This document shows positions 52,643 to 63,000 of a DNA stretch of 64,000 bases, in pieces. The notes under the pieces were generated by a model. The model made no database searches. It had not been told where the DNA came from and saw only the letters and a list, made by a program, of their open reading frames with translations. Source of the stretch: Craspedostauros australis. Its lineage: Eukaryota; Bacillariophyta; Bacillariophyceae; Mastogloiales; Achnanthaceae. Position numbers and translations under genes: made by a program. The stretch spans positions 620,001 through 684,000 of the forward strand of contig JAMXDE010000016.1 of assembly GCA_026770025.1 (NCBI GenBank), written 5' to 3'. How positions within the stretch are numbered: position 1 is the stretch's first letter; every line of letters begins with the position of its first letter.

Positions 52643-54559
52643 TTATTCTACGTCCATGTCGTCGTCACCTTCGTTATCGCTGACGCCGAGCTTGAGCTGC
52701 AAGCCATCGCCTGTGCCGCTAGCGCACGCCAGGACCTGATCCCACATGTGACCGACGCCCTTGGCTTGCAAGATCTTGCGCGCCTGTTCTGACGTATCGC
52801 ACGATTGAAAGACGAATCCCTTGAAATGATGCCGCACCGCCAGACCCGTCCAAACGAGCTCGCATTTGTTGTCCTTGTTGAATTTGTGGCGCACGGGGGC
52901 GTCTGGATCCTGTGGCTGTGCTTCTTCGTCTTCTTCTTCTTCGTCGTCGTCGTCATCCGATTCATCCTCTTCCAAACCCAACCATTTCATGCGCACGGTC
53001 ATCAGACGACGGTACTTCTTGATGGATTTGGGACCACCTTCGCAAATGACGCACGCCATCTTGGGATTCTCGCATTCGAGGACGCCGCCGGAGATGTTGT
53101 ACTGCTGAGCGTTGAGCTCGACCTTGGCACGGTGGTAGGGATGCGACATGTCCTTGACGTAGAAGAGGGCGACGTGGACCTCGCCCTTGGTATCCTCGAG
53201 GAGCTTCTGCGCCCGCTTCTGCTTCCTCTGGTCCTTGGTGAGTTTGTTGGCGTCGTTGCGCTCGACGTGGGCGCGCTGTCGGGCCTCGATCTGCTCGCGC
53301 ACCTTCTGCTCCATCTGGCTGGGATCGAGGTAGGCCTGGTCGCCGAGGACCTTCATGAAGTTGCGCAGCGTGAGGCGCGGTTCGGGGGCCGGGATGAGAC
53401 CGGCCGCCTGCATGTCCTGCTGCTCGCGCTGCTTCTCCTCGCGTCGCATCTTGCGCTGCCTCTTGCGCTCCTTCTTGGTGAGGTAGAGCGTGGGCTGTGC
53501 CTCGGGTCCATCCTTGGCGTGAGGTGGCTTGATGGGGACGATGTGCTGGACGAGGCCGGCCGTCTTGCAGTGAGACAGGGCGGCCTCGGAGAAGCAGACG
53601 TCCTGCAGGTTTTTGGCCTCCTTATCCATGGCCTTGTCTTTGGATTCGTCCACGTCGTCGCCGAACTGGGTCATCTGCGACTGCGTCTGCTTGGACAGGG
53701 CCTTGCCCTCGAAGGCGGCGACCTTCTTCTTGAGCCTGGATGGCAGGAGCTCGACATCCCACCACTCCAGGATGCTCGGTATCGACGTCTTGTCGGACGA
53801 TTCCGGCGGTTCGGGCGCCACCGTGGCCTCCGCAACGTCTTTCCCGGCGGTGCCACCACCACCGCCGTAGATCTCCGCCATGGTGGCGGACGTGTAGTAC
53901 GTCCCCACCTTGCGACCGCTGGCGAATCCGGACTGGACGGCGTTGGCCGCCTTTTGACGTTTGCGTTCGGCGATCTCCACGAAAGTTCCCGGTTGCACGA
54001 ACGACAGCGCCTTGCCACGCTGCCGTTGCTTGCCGGATCGCACGAGACGATCATCGATGATGTCCGGATCCACGGCGGCGTCGCCATCTCCATCGGGCGC
54101 GGAGCCATCATTGGCAGCAGCAGCAGCAGCCTCATCCGCTTCGACGTGCGCAAGATACGGATTGACCTTCTTCTTCTTTGGTGGCGCAGACGCAGGTTTG
54201 TCCTCCTTCTCGTCCTTCTCGCCTGCCGTCTTGGTCATGCGCTCAAAGGTCGGCCCCGTGACGGACATGTCCAACTCAAAGACCCTGGCCTTCTTGGCCT
54301 TGGGTTGCGAGGCGGCATCGCTGCTGGCTCTCTTGTTGGCCGCAGCCGGTTGCTTGGATCCTTTCAGCGCTGCCAGCTTGGCCTTGATGGAATCCTGCAA
54401 GGCAAGTGCGCGGGCTCTGGCATCGGCAGCTGCATCCACTGCAGGCGCTGCCGCAGCTGCCTCTGGTGCGGCATCTCCCCATCTGCGCTTCTTCTTTCGT
54501 TTCTTCTTTTTCGACTTGTCGCTGCTCGGCGGATCCTTCATGGCTTTGTCGGATGGCAT
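52643..54559 (-). CDS. PRP3: U4/U6 small nuclear ribonucleoprotein PRP3
   Basis: A single-exon 638-aa protein, close to the usual 650-690 of PRP3. The N-terminus is a Lys/Arg-rich nuclear-type stretch (SKKKKRKKKRRWGD). The PRP3 domain starts near 258 (PSILEWWDVELLP) and includes VQHIVPIKPPHAKDGPEAQP, LYLTKKERKRQRKMRREEKQ and LRNFMKVLGDQAYLDPSQME, all characteristic. The C-terminal DUF1115 domain (~480-625; ALFYVKDMSHPYHRAKVELN, then YRRLMTVRMKWLG and NKCELVWTGLAVRHHFKGFV) binds U6 snRNA and is interrupted by an acidic Asp/Glu loop. PRP3 stabilises the U4/U6 duplex in the tri-snRNP before spliceosome activation. The antisense frame of 590 codons is a shadow. Confidence 0.93.
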   Translation of the reverse strand: MPSDKAMKDPPSSDKSKKKKRKKKRRWGDAAPEAAAAAPAVDAAADARARALALQDSIKAKLAALKGSKQPAAANKRASSDAASQPKAKKARVFELDMSVTGPTFERMTKTAGEKDEKEDKPASAPPKKKKVNPYLAHVEADEAAAAAANDGSAPDGDGDAAVDPDIIDDRLVRSGKQRQRGKALSFVQPGTFVEIAERKRQKAANAVQSGFASGRKVGTYYTSATMAEIYGGGGGTAGKDVAEATVAPEPPESSDKTSIPSILEWWDVELLPSRLKKKVAAFEGKALSKQTQSQMTQFGDDVDESKDKAMDKEAKNLQDVCFSEAALSHCKTAGLVQHIVPIKPPHAKDGPEAQPTLYLTKKERKRQRKMRREEKQREQQDMQAAGLIPAPEPRLTLRNFMKVLGDQAYLDPSQMEQKVREQIEARQRAHVERNDANKLTKDQRKQKRAQKLLEDTKGEVHVALFYVKDMSHPYHRAKVELNAQQYNISGGVLECENPKMACVICEGGPKSIKKYRRLMTVRMKWLGLEEDESDDDDDEEEEDEEAQPQDPDAPVRHKFNKDNKCELVWTGLAVRHHFKGFVFQSCDTSEQARKILQAKGVGHMWDQVLACASGTGDGLQLKLGVSDNEGDDDMDVE

Positions 54560-55048
54560 CGTGACTTGTTCAGCTGATCTATTCTATCACGTATTGTATG
54601 TTCTATTACAGTATTAGTATGGCGGTGCTACCAGTATTGATAGTGTCCTGAGTGTGGATGCATCTGCTGGATGGTGATCTTCTGTCGCGATGTTGTGTTG
54701 GTTGGTGGGAAATGATGAGTTCTTCTTGTGGCTCAGTTCAGTTCTGGTTTGGCTTGGTTTTGGTGGCAACAGAAACCTCTTCTTGATGGGGAATGGGAGC
54801 GACGGACAGACGTCCCGCCAAACAGAACCAACCAAAAAGTCGAGCCAACACCCATCAAAACACACACAAAGCTGTGCTCATCGATGCCCATGGCACATCA
54901 TCCCGTCGGGAGACAAGAGGAGTCCGGACAAGAAGAGGACAAGAGGCAGATGGAATTGATGGAATTGATGGAACCCTGATTATCGTCAACATCATCAACA
55001 TCATCAATACAGACGACAACGATACCATCAGCAACAACCACACCAACA
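54560..55048. other. Divergent intergenic region
   Basis: 490 bp between PRP3 and the RPA34-like gene start; probably a bidirectional promoter. Contains AACATCATCAACATCATC just before the second start. No gene supported. Confidence 0.5.
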
Positions 55049-55804
55049 ATGAACGGAACAACGCAAACGGGGCAAGCCACGTCGTCGTCGTTGACGCTGG
55101 ATCCTCCGGATTTCAAGCTGCCGCATGAATACAGCGACGGCAGCGACCGCTACGAGCTGTGGACGTTGCGCTTGCCCATCGATCTGGATCTGCGCAAACT
55201 GTCAGACGTCGCCATCCCCATCGGCAAGACCGGCGAAGTGGGAGATCGTTGCGTCGAATTTGAGCAGGATGGCATCACGTACGCTCTCAAATTGGGCGAC
55301 GCGGTCGAGAATGAAAATTTCCGGTTGCTCGTGTCGGCACCGAAAGAGGAGAACGACAGTGACGATGATGATAGCAGCGACGACGACGACGACGACAAGA
55401 AAAAGCTGCAACCAACGAAGCGCGGATTCGACAAACACTGGAACATCGTGCAGAGCATTCCGGAAATGACGGAACGGCAGCTGGCGCCACGGTTGGATCA
55501 GGCGCCGGCCATCGCTGAGCCATCGGAGGTGCGCAAGGCGTACTCCCACGTGCCGCAGCGCAGTGGGTTGAAGCGTCGTTGGATGCCGTTGGGGGCGCAG
55601 GCGGCCAAGCGACGTGTCAAACAGGAGGAGAGTCCTCCGAGCACACCTGCGCACGAGCAGAGGATCAAGCAAGAGAAATCCGCCGTGAAGCCCATCACTC
55701 CCAAGAGTAAACCAGCAACGCCGAACGCATCGGAAGCGGCCAAAAGTCCTTCAAAATCAGACAGAAAGAAAAAGAAAAGGCAGCGAAAGAGTGGTCGGAA
55801 ATGA
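55049..55804 (+). CDS. Probable RNA polymerase I subunit RPA34-like protein
   Basis: A single-exon 251-aa protein. Residues ~20-110 form the only folded-looking part: an ELWTLRLPIDLDLRKLSDVA strand-turn motif, then IPIGKTGEV and YALKLGDAVENENFRLLVSA. This recalls the A34/PAF49 dimerisation module of RNA polymerase I (and the related TFIIF-like fold). An acidic SDDDDSSDDDDDDKKK linker follows. The C-terminal ~100 residues are basic and Lys-rich with KxE motifs (VKQEESPPST; IKQEKSAVKP), ending KSDRKKKKRQRK, consistent with nucleolar localisation. A34.5 proteins are poorly conserved, so the call rests on the LWxLxxPxDxDLxxL motif, length and basic tail. It could be another small nucleolar protein. 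Confidence 0.5.
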   Translation: MNGTTQTGQATSSSLTLDPPDFKLPHEYSDGSDRYELWTLRLPIDLDLRKLSDVAIPIGKTGEVGDRCVEFEQDGITYALKLGDAVENENFRLLVSAPKEENDSDDDDSSDDDDDDKKKLQPTKRGFDKHWNIVQSIPEMTERQLAPRLDQAPAIAEPSEVRKAYSHVPQRSGLKRRWMPLGAQAAKRRVKQEESPPSTPAHEQRIKQEKSAVKPITPKSKPATPNASEAAKSPSKSDRKKKKRQRKSGRK

Positions 55805-56367
55805 AGGAACTGGAACAGAGTACTTGTTACGTACCACGCTTACCCGAATGAGAGTTGGAGGGTCGGAGGTCCTCGTGCAAGTGATGGCCGGTGCTGCGTG
55901 CATGTAATGTGAGACTGTACGCCATGTGATCGTCCATATACATACGCATACGCATACCCATGCTGTGTTCCATTCAAAGAGTCGCGGAGTTGTCAACGAT
56001 TATGGACTCTTGACATGACAGTGTTTTTAATGAATGTGTTGCATGATACTCTCACTCCTCCGGCGAATTCACCGCGGCTAGAAACAAAAAAGATACAATC
56101 CAACTACTGTACGTAAGCCTCCGAGTGACGAAGAAAGCAAGCTACCAAATGGATACTTCACTCAAATAGAGATTTGGTGGAATGTCATACTGCAGATTCC
56201 AGTACCCTACTCGTAGCGTAGTTGATTTCCATCACATGATTAGAGCTGTTGCTCTGCCATTTTCATTTGCACGCTGTGTCATTGAACTCTCCGTGATACC
56301 GAGACTTCCAAAGTATTTCACATGCATAGAATGCCGCTTGGAGCCCCAAGTATCACCATGTTGCTGT
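55805..56367. other. Convergent 3' intergenic region
   Basis: 560 bp between converging stops, with CATACGCATACG words near 55938. Probably 3' UTRs. Confidence 0.5.
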
Positions 56368-57157
56368 TTATTGGATCGAAAGAAGCTCCACATCAAAGTA
56401 GAGTGTGGCACCACCTGGGATGACACCGCCAGCTCCACGGTCTCCGTATCCCATGCGTGGAGGGATGACGAGACGACGGCGTTCGCCAACGGCCATGGTC
56501 GAGAAGCCTGTATTTGTTGATATCATCGAGTACAATAGTAGATGTTGTTGATGATGATGGTGAGAGATGCGATGGAAAGATGCAGGCGCATGCGATGTGT
56601 GTGTGTGTGTGAGAGGTTGGGGAATTAGAATGAGACGGAGGATTGTGGAGGCACGTATTTTGGGTTCAACGACTCCACAAGTGCCATACAGGACAATAGC
56701 AACAGCAGCTTTGAAGCCAGAGCACAACCAGTACTCCACCATACTATTGTATGAATCACTCACATTCATCCCATCCTCGGATGACTTGCCCGGCTCCCAC
56801 CTTGAAGGAGAATGGACGACCACGATCGCGCGACGAGTCGAACTTGCGGATGGAATCGAAATCATCCAACCATCCGGTGTAATGGGCCTTGATGACCTGC
56901 CCGGCACTCGGAATAGCGCCTGTGCCCTGCTTCGTGACGAGGTACTTAAGGCCACTTTCGGTGACGGTGTAGTCGGCGTACGGATCGGCATCGTCCGCGA
57001 TGGCCGGAGCGATGTTGGTGCCAACGGCGACGGTGGCGGCCGTGTTGCGGATGAAAGCGCGGCGGGCCGTCACACCCGAAGCTTCATTCGACAGAGAGTA
57101 GGCCGTGGCCGTGGTTGCCAGGACGGCGAAGAAGGAGATGATGCAGAACAGCTTCAT
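56368..57157 (-). CDS. FKBP-type peptidyl-prolyl isomerase, thylakoid-lumen targeted
   Basis: Two exons: 57157-56764 and 56507-56368, joined as [16 protein letters not shown] (177 aa). Three targeting parts can be read: a signal peptide ([17 protein letters not shown]) ending before Tyr20, an aromatic +1 allowed in heterokont plastid signals; a short transit region; then [16 protein letters not shown] with AIA-DDA, a twin-arginine-type lumen signal with cleavage after residue ~54. The mature FKBP domain (~60-177) has [58 protein letters not shown] and [11 protein letters not shown], including most residues of the FK506-binding pocket. It catalyses Xaa-Pro isomerisation, probably during folding of photosynthetic proteins. 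The start was chosen at the Met before the signal; upstream frame lacks features. Confidence 0.88.
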
Positions 57158-57683
57158 GATGCGGTTGCTTTTGTATCGTTTGTAGATTTGGCTTATGGAG
57201 TTCGACGCGCTGTACGGATTGTTGGTCAACATCGGTGCGTTGGGTTGGTCGTCGAGTGTGGACAGTTGGGAGGTGGAATGGAGGGCCTTCGTGAGATCAT
57301 GATAGATCCGATACATGCACTGATGCCATTGCTCCCTTCGTTTTGGATTTCGGCGTCCGATGTGTGTCAGCCTTTCGGTGCGGATGATTGGCATGGAGAC
57401 ATCACCTTGACACGGATGGATAGATCTTTTCGTGTTTCTCATTCTGTGTCACGAGCTCTGCTTTGTTGGATGTGCACATGCGAGGTCTGTATCGTTTCAT
57501 TTTTGAATTTCAAACACAAAACCAGAAACGCGACAGAACAGAGCATCGACCAACGAACAAGCAACAAGGGAGGCCAATGTCACAACACACACACGCCAAT
57601 GCAATCCTCACAACAGCATCATTGCTATCATAGCCATCAATAGCATCATTCCCAACAACAAAAGAACAACAGCAATCACGAAC
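57158..57683. other. Divergent intergenic region
   Basis: 526 bp between FKBP and MOZART1 starts; likely bidirectional promoter. No gene supported. Confidence 0.5.
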
Positions 57684-57959
57684 ATGCGATCATCCATCCG
57701 AAGATTCAACGAGAAACGCAACCGAGTGCAACTGGCATCGTCTGAGAACGCGAAGAAGGCGCCTCGCATCAACTCGACGTTGACCAACGATCAGATGGAC
57801 ATCGTCTCTTCCATATCGAGGCGGCTGAAGACGGGCCTCAATGATCGGGCCTTGAGCGCGATTGTGGATCTGCTGCTGGCGGGTGTTTCGCCCGATGCCA
57901 TCGTGGCGACCATCACCAGCTTGGATCAGAGCGTCACGCGGATGAAGAATTCGTCCTGA
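57684..57959 (+). CDS. MZT1: MOZART1-like gamma-tubulin ring complex subunit
   Basis: A single-exon 91-aa protein. Residues ~38-80 match the MOZART1 core: DIVSSISRRLKTGLNDRALS, then AIVDLLLAGVSPDAIVATIT, with the hydrophobic pattern of its three short helices (compare the generic S-x-L-L-x-T-G-L-x-x-x-x-L and G-V-x-P-x-A-L patterns). MOZART1 binds the N-terminal regions of GCP subunits and is needed to recruit gamma-tubulin complexes to microtubule-organising centres. The N-terminal ~35 residues are basic and Asn/Ser-rich, as often in this family; the length is slightly above the usual 70-85. The start has context GAACATGCG. Confidence 0.85.
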   Translation: MRSSIRRFNEKRNRVQLASSENAKKAPRINSTLTNDQMDIVSSISRRLKTGLNDRALSAIVDLLLAGVSPDAIVATITSLDQSVTRMKNSS

Positions 57960-60094
57960 ATGCTGTTGGCGTGGTAGAACGACGGCGCAGATGCTGCCGA
58001 TGGATGAAGGAAGAATACAAAAGGATGCCGTGGGGCACTCCCATGCCGTGCCACGACATGATATATGAGAAAAGGGACTCTCCGCATGGTGCTACTCTCT
58101 ATTCTAGCAGTGGGAGGCTCATCTTCAACCCCAAAACAAAGCAAAGCAAAGCAAAAGAGAGGGACAGATCGATGGAAGGATGGGCGAAAGGGAACTGATT
58201 GGAGACAGAGTGAGGGACGGAACGACTGATGACTCTGTCACGAGATCGGTCTTCCAATGGACAGCACAGCGACGTTTCTTGGGTTGGCGAGATGGGCGAT
58301 TCAAGAATGCCGCAAGTCTTCGAACAGTGTTTCACTCACCAACAAATGATCGCCATCACCAAAGAATCGGCAGAGCAGACAGCACGTGTCGAACGCAAGC
58401 CTCGTGCGAGTGAATGCTGCAATCTACAACGTTGGCAGATGCCACTTTGCTCATCACCGTTCTCAAACGAGGCAGCAGCCGCAATCCCAATCATCTTCTT
58501 GTGGAGTAAATGTCTACCCCTCAAGAAGTTGGCGCTTTTGGATGTGGAAGAAAGGATCGATAACAATAGGAACAGATTATTCACGATGTAGATCAACAGA
58601 AACAGATGTATTAGATGAGCTTACGTCAAGGTTTCGGTTTCCCATGACGTGCTCTAGTTTCGTCCATAGTGCTACAGTGAAAACGTGTGACATCTAATTG
58701 AATGGAAATTCTAGGAAACCACTGAGGAGATATCGCGTCTGTTCCACTCAGTTAGTGTGTCCCACCACAATTTCGATCGAAAAGGCAATCGTGCTAAACC
58801 TCCTGTATTCTGATTGGTGAACGAAGTTCGGCATGTATGTCTCTACCGCGACATTGTTGTTCCGTGCACAATGTCGCAGGATGACCCGACGACACGGAGA
58901 AGACAGCTGCATCCCTTTCATCGTCGCCTTTTTCCAGGACACCCCCCAAAGTTGGTTGAATGCGCAACCAGAGAACACAGGCGGCGCAAGCCAACATTGG
59001 TGGGGTTGTCCGTTCGTGGTTTCTGGGGGCGAAAAAGAGTGCAGTCATCGCGTCGTGTTCGTCTTTCCGCGCGGTCGTTCATGTCATCTTCGTTGCTCTT
59101 CCTGCTTCCGCCATCTTCGTCAACAACAAGCGAAACCTACACAGAGGCAACGTGGGAAAATCTCGGTTGCGACGCCACCATCGCAGAGACGGAAGATCAA
59201 GCAGATCCAAAGCTCTTCCCAATCAAGCGTATCATCCACATCGACGTTGTCACAAACAGCTCCATCCACACCATCGTCGCAGCGCCGTGCATCACTCGAT
59301 CATCACCGGCAGCAGCATCGAAGGCACCAAACGAAACAGAAAGAGAGAGAGAGAGAGAGAAGGGAGGAGAAGCAAGGAGACGAGCCTCTTCGAACCAGGG
59401 ACGTGAAAAGTCTGTGTTGCCGCTCGTGACTCAAGGGTCAGGTCACTAGCCGCGACCTGTAAACTTTATTGTTCGCTTCGAACTGAACAGCAAAGAAGCA
59501 AACAAGCAAGGCGAGCGAGCAAGGAAAGGAACCAAACAAACGAAGTCGGACGTGCTTCCCGTTCCGTTCCCACTGCTGCCGCCGCGACTTGGGTTGGACA
59601 CAGGGATCCCATTCTCCTCTCTCCTCCATCCGCACACACCATACCCACGACCTGGACCATTCACCACGGCACAACAGTGATACAACAGTGATACAACACA
59701 GTGCAGCGTAGCCCAGCGCAGCCAAGGAGCAGCGGGACATCTCCAAAGAACGGCAGAGCACGGCAATAGCATTCCAGAGGTTGGGATCGGAGAACGCAAC
59801 ATCGTCGTTGGCTGTTCTGATTCTTGCTGTCACCACTGCTGTCACTGCTACTGCCACTGCCATTCGTCTCGTTTGGGCATTCGGTTGGTTCGAAGCCAGC
59901 GGGGCAAGCCAATCACAGGTCGCACTTGGACGGACTTGCAGCTGCAGTCGCAACAGCAACGTTTGGACACGGAATTATCATTCGCCGCGCTCCAACGGTT
60001 GTCTCACCAGGAGGGTGACACGGAGCCAACAGAGGCTCACACTCAACGCTAACTGCAAGCGCCGCCGCAGACAGCTGTCCGAGCAGACCGCAAT
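57960..60094. other. Long intergenic region upstream of the Cys-module/armadillo gene
   Basis: 2.1 kb. Contains AAAGC pentamer repeats (~58135-58150) and a GA dinucleotide run at ~59342-59361. A tRNA-like T-loop word at ~59393 does not fold into a tRNA. No gene supported; the 3' part should be the leader of the downstream gene. Confidence 0.4.
59342..59361. repeat. GA microsatellite
   Basis: About ten GA dinucleotides in noncoding DNA. Confidence 0.75.
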
Positions 60095-63000
60095 ATGATG
60101 AACAACATCCACCCCTTCCAGGATGAGATGGGCGGGAGCGGCATTCCCATGTTTGGCAGGAACGGAACGGCCCTGTCGACCGAAGAGCGTGCCAACATCG
60201 CAAGGCGCCGCGGCCTGTGCGTGCGATGTGGAGTCAAAACGCACTCTGGTCAGTTCCTGCGAAAGGCACCCATTAGCAACAAGGACGTCTACCAGGGAAT
60301 CTGCGTGAGATGCAACCAAGATGCTGTGCCCAACACCGTCCTCCTGGAATGGCAGGCCCGCAACGAGTCGTCAGTGTCGTCAGGCGTATCCTCAGTACCA
60401 TCCAGCTCAGCGGCGCGTCCACAAACATCAGCGACGGGTCGGTTCAAGGGTGTCGTCAGAGCTATCAATTACTCCAACAACGCAATGAGCCGCCATGCTG
60501 CTGCTTCACACCACAGGAGCAACATTAACAACGGCAATGCGACCAACGGCACTGCCGGCACCAGTACTAGTGGCAGCGGCAACCTCAACAACGGCGGCAT
60601 TGCCGGTGGCAGCAACAACCCTGGTAATGCGACGAACTCCGGCAGCAACAAGAGCGCCGGCGGTGCCAGTGCGGGGCACGCCAACAACGGCAACAGCAGC
60701 AACATGGGCATGCACACCTCGTCTCCAAACCTCAACACCTCCATGTCAGCAGCCCTTCCAAGCCCCAAAGGCAACGCAATGCGCAAAGCAGTCGGCCATC
60801 CAAAACGAACCATATCCGCACCTATCGATCAGTCTGGATCCTCGCACAATCGTTCCTCCGATCACAACAGAAGCATGCATTCGTCCACCGCTGCGTCGTC
60901 GGCATCCAACAACCTCAATCATTCTGGGTCACTGCGCGATATCAAGCACCAGCGGCAGGGGGACTTGGCGAGGACGCAATCCGCGCCTGCTCCGCCAGCA
61001 TTCCACCTGTCACCCAGTCCAGGATCTTCGCATCACAGATCCGGCAACCCGGGCACCAATAGCACCAACTCGGGCACCACCTCCAACAGCAGCAGCAACA
61101 GCAGCCAAACCAACCTAGGCAACACTGCTGGCACTAACGGCGCAAACATCAACGCAGGCGCGAACACGAACTTGAACAACGGCCTCACCACGCAACAGCA
61201 GTATCAGCAACAGTACCATCAAAAGTACCAGCAACAGTATCAACAGCAATACCATCAGAAATTCCAGCAGCAATTTCAACAGCAACAGCAGCAGCAGCAA
61301 CAACAACAGCAGTTCAACCAATCGATGCCATCGATCACGGGCTCCTTCAACAGTGGGGGCGGCTACATCAATCGATCCAGCAGCCAACTCCCGTCATTCC
61401 AGGATTCGCTTGCGGCTGTCCGCACATCCTTTGCCAATCGGGAAGAGGATGAGAATTACAAAAGTTCCGGTGACGAAGAATTGGAGGCCCTCCTTCAATC
61501 TCTCAAGGACAACATGGGCGATGTCACCATCGTCAAGAGGAAGCTGCATGACATTCGGAACCTCGCAGCTGATCACCCGGACATACTGCACATCGTGAAA
61601 GACGTCATGGATCAGCACAAGGACAACAAGAGGGCCATGAGATGCGCCGTCAGCGTGGTGTGGAGCCAGACCGCCAAGTCCAGCGCAAATCGATCGCTGG
61701 CGGTCGAAAGCGGGCTGTTGAACGGCATGCTGGGCATGATACGGTCCTCCTCATCGAACAAGGATGATGCAGAAACAGTGGAGTGGGCGCTGGGCGCCAC
61801 GGCATCCATCGCTGCCTCCATCGAGAACATCGGTCACATCGCCAACAAAGGCGGCGTCGAGACCATCGTGGAGACAATGTCAACTCACAGCAACTCCCCG
61901 TTGGTGTTCGAATGGGCGTGTCGCGTGCTCCTCCTCCTGGTTTCACCAGCGACCGGTGATGGCAGCCAGGACCAGCCTGGATCTGATGGACAGACAAGAG
62001 CGCAGTCGCCGTCCGCCACCGACTCGTCCGCTGCCGCCAATTCACCACACTACCAGCAAGTACAGCACAACAGATCGGCCATCGAAGAGGCCAACGGAAT
62101 CAGCGCCATCGTCACTGGCATGAGGAATCACACGACCGAGACGTGGGCAGAGTACTACGCCTTCAAGCTCCTTTGGAGGATGCTGGATGGCCCCGACGAA
62201 GCCTCCGTGGAACGAATCACATCCCGCCTGATCGAAGAGGACTGCATGGCAATTTGCTTCCGCGTCCTCAAACATGAGACGACTTCGCCGGAATGCTTCG
62301 AGGTTGGTGCTGAGATGCTGTGCCAACTTTCACTTTTCGCAACGCAATACTACCTCGGAAGCTACGCCCCCGATTGCGCCTCGGCTTGCATTCGCATCCT
62401 GCGGGAAAATCCAAACAACCAGGATGTGCAAACCTCGTGCTTCAAGCTCCTCACGACCATCTCACGAAGGAACAATCGCAGCAAATCGTTGATATCGAGC
62501 GGGGGCACGCAACTCATTGCCGATGCCCTGTTGGCAGGTACGGAGAACGCCGAATTGCTCAAGCACGGCCTCATGCTGCTCTGCATGCTCTCCAGCGAAC
62601 CGGGATCCTTCGACCATGACATCGTCGGCCGGATCAAGCCAGCGCTGCAGGCAGCCGGAACGAAGCACGCGCACGTGATCGAGATTGCCGATGCGCTGTG
62701 CATCTTCGTGGCCAACGTGAGTCTGAGCATCCCCAACGCCAGCGACCTGCCACTCGATACCATCAAACAAATGGCCGCCTCCATGGGCGACGAGCAAGTT
62801 AGCGAGACGACGGTCCACGCACTGTCGGCGTTGTGCACGAAGTATCCGTCGTTCGCTGACAGTCTGAAGGATGGCAACCTGGCAGCCCAGCTGGCGACGG
62901 GGATTGATGATGAAAACCCAACCGTCCAAGCCTCGTGCTGCAGCGTGCTGACGTCGCTTTGCTCGCAGTCCGAATCACTGCGGCAGACTTTGGCAACCAC

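Noticed and set aside
52805-54577. 590-codon open frame antisense to PRP3
   Set aside because: Leu/Gly-rich shadow of a well-recognised conserved gene.
59393-59460. tRNA-like T-loop (GGTTCGAA on the minus strand) with a nearby possible acceptor stem
   Set aside because: No T-stem complementarity, no 7-nt anticodon loop at the right spacing, and the would-be acceptor halves lie only ~48 nt apart.
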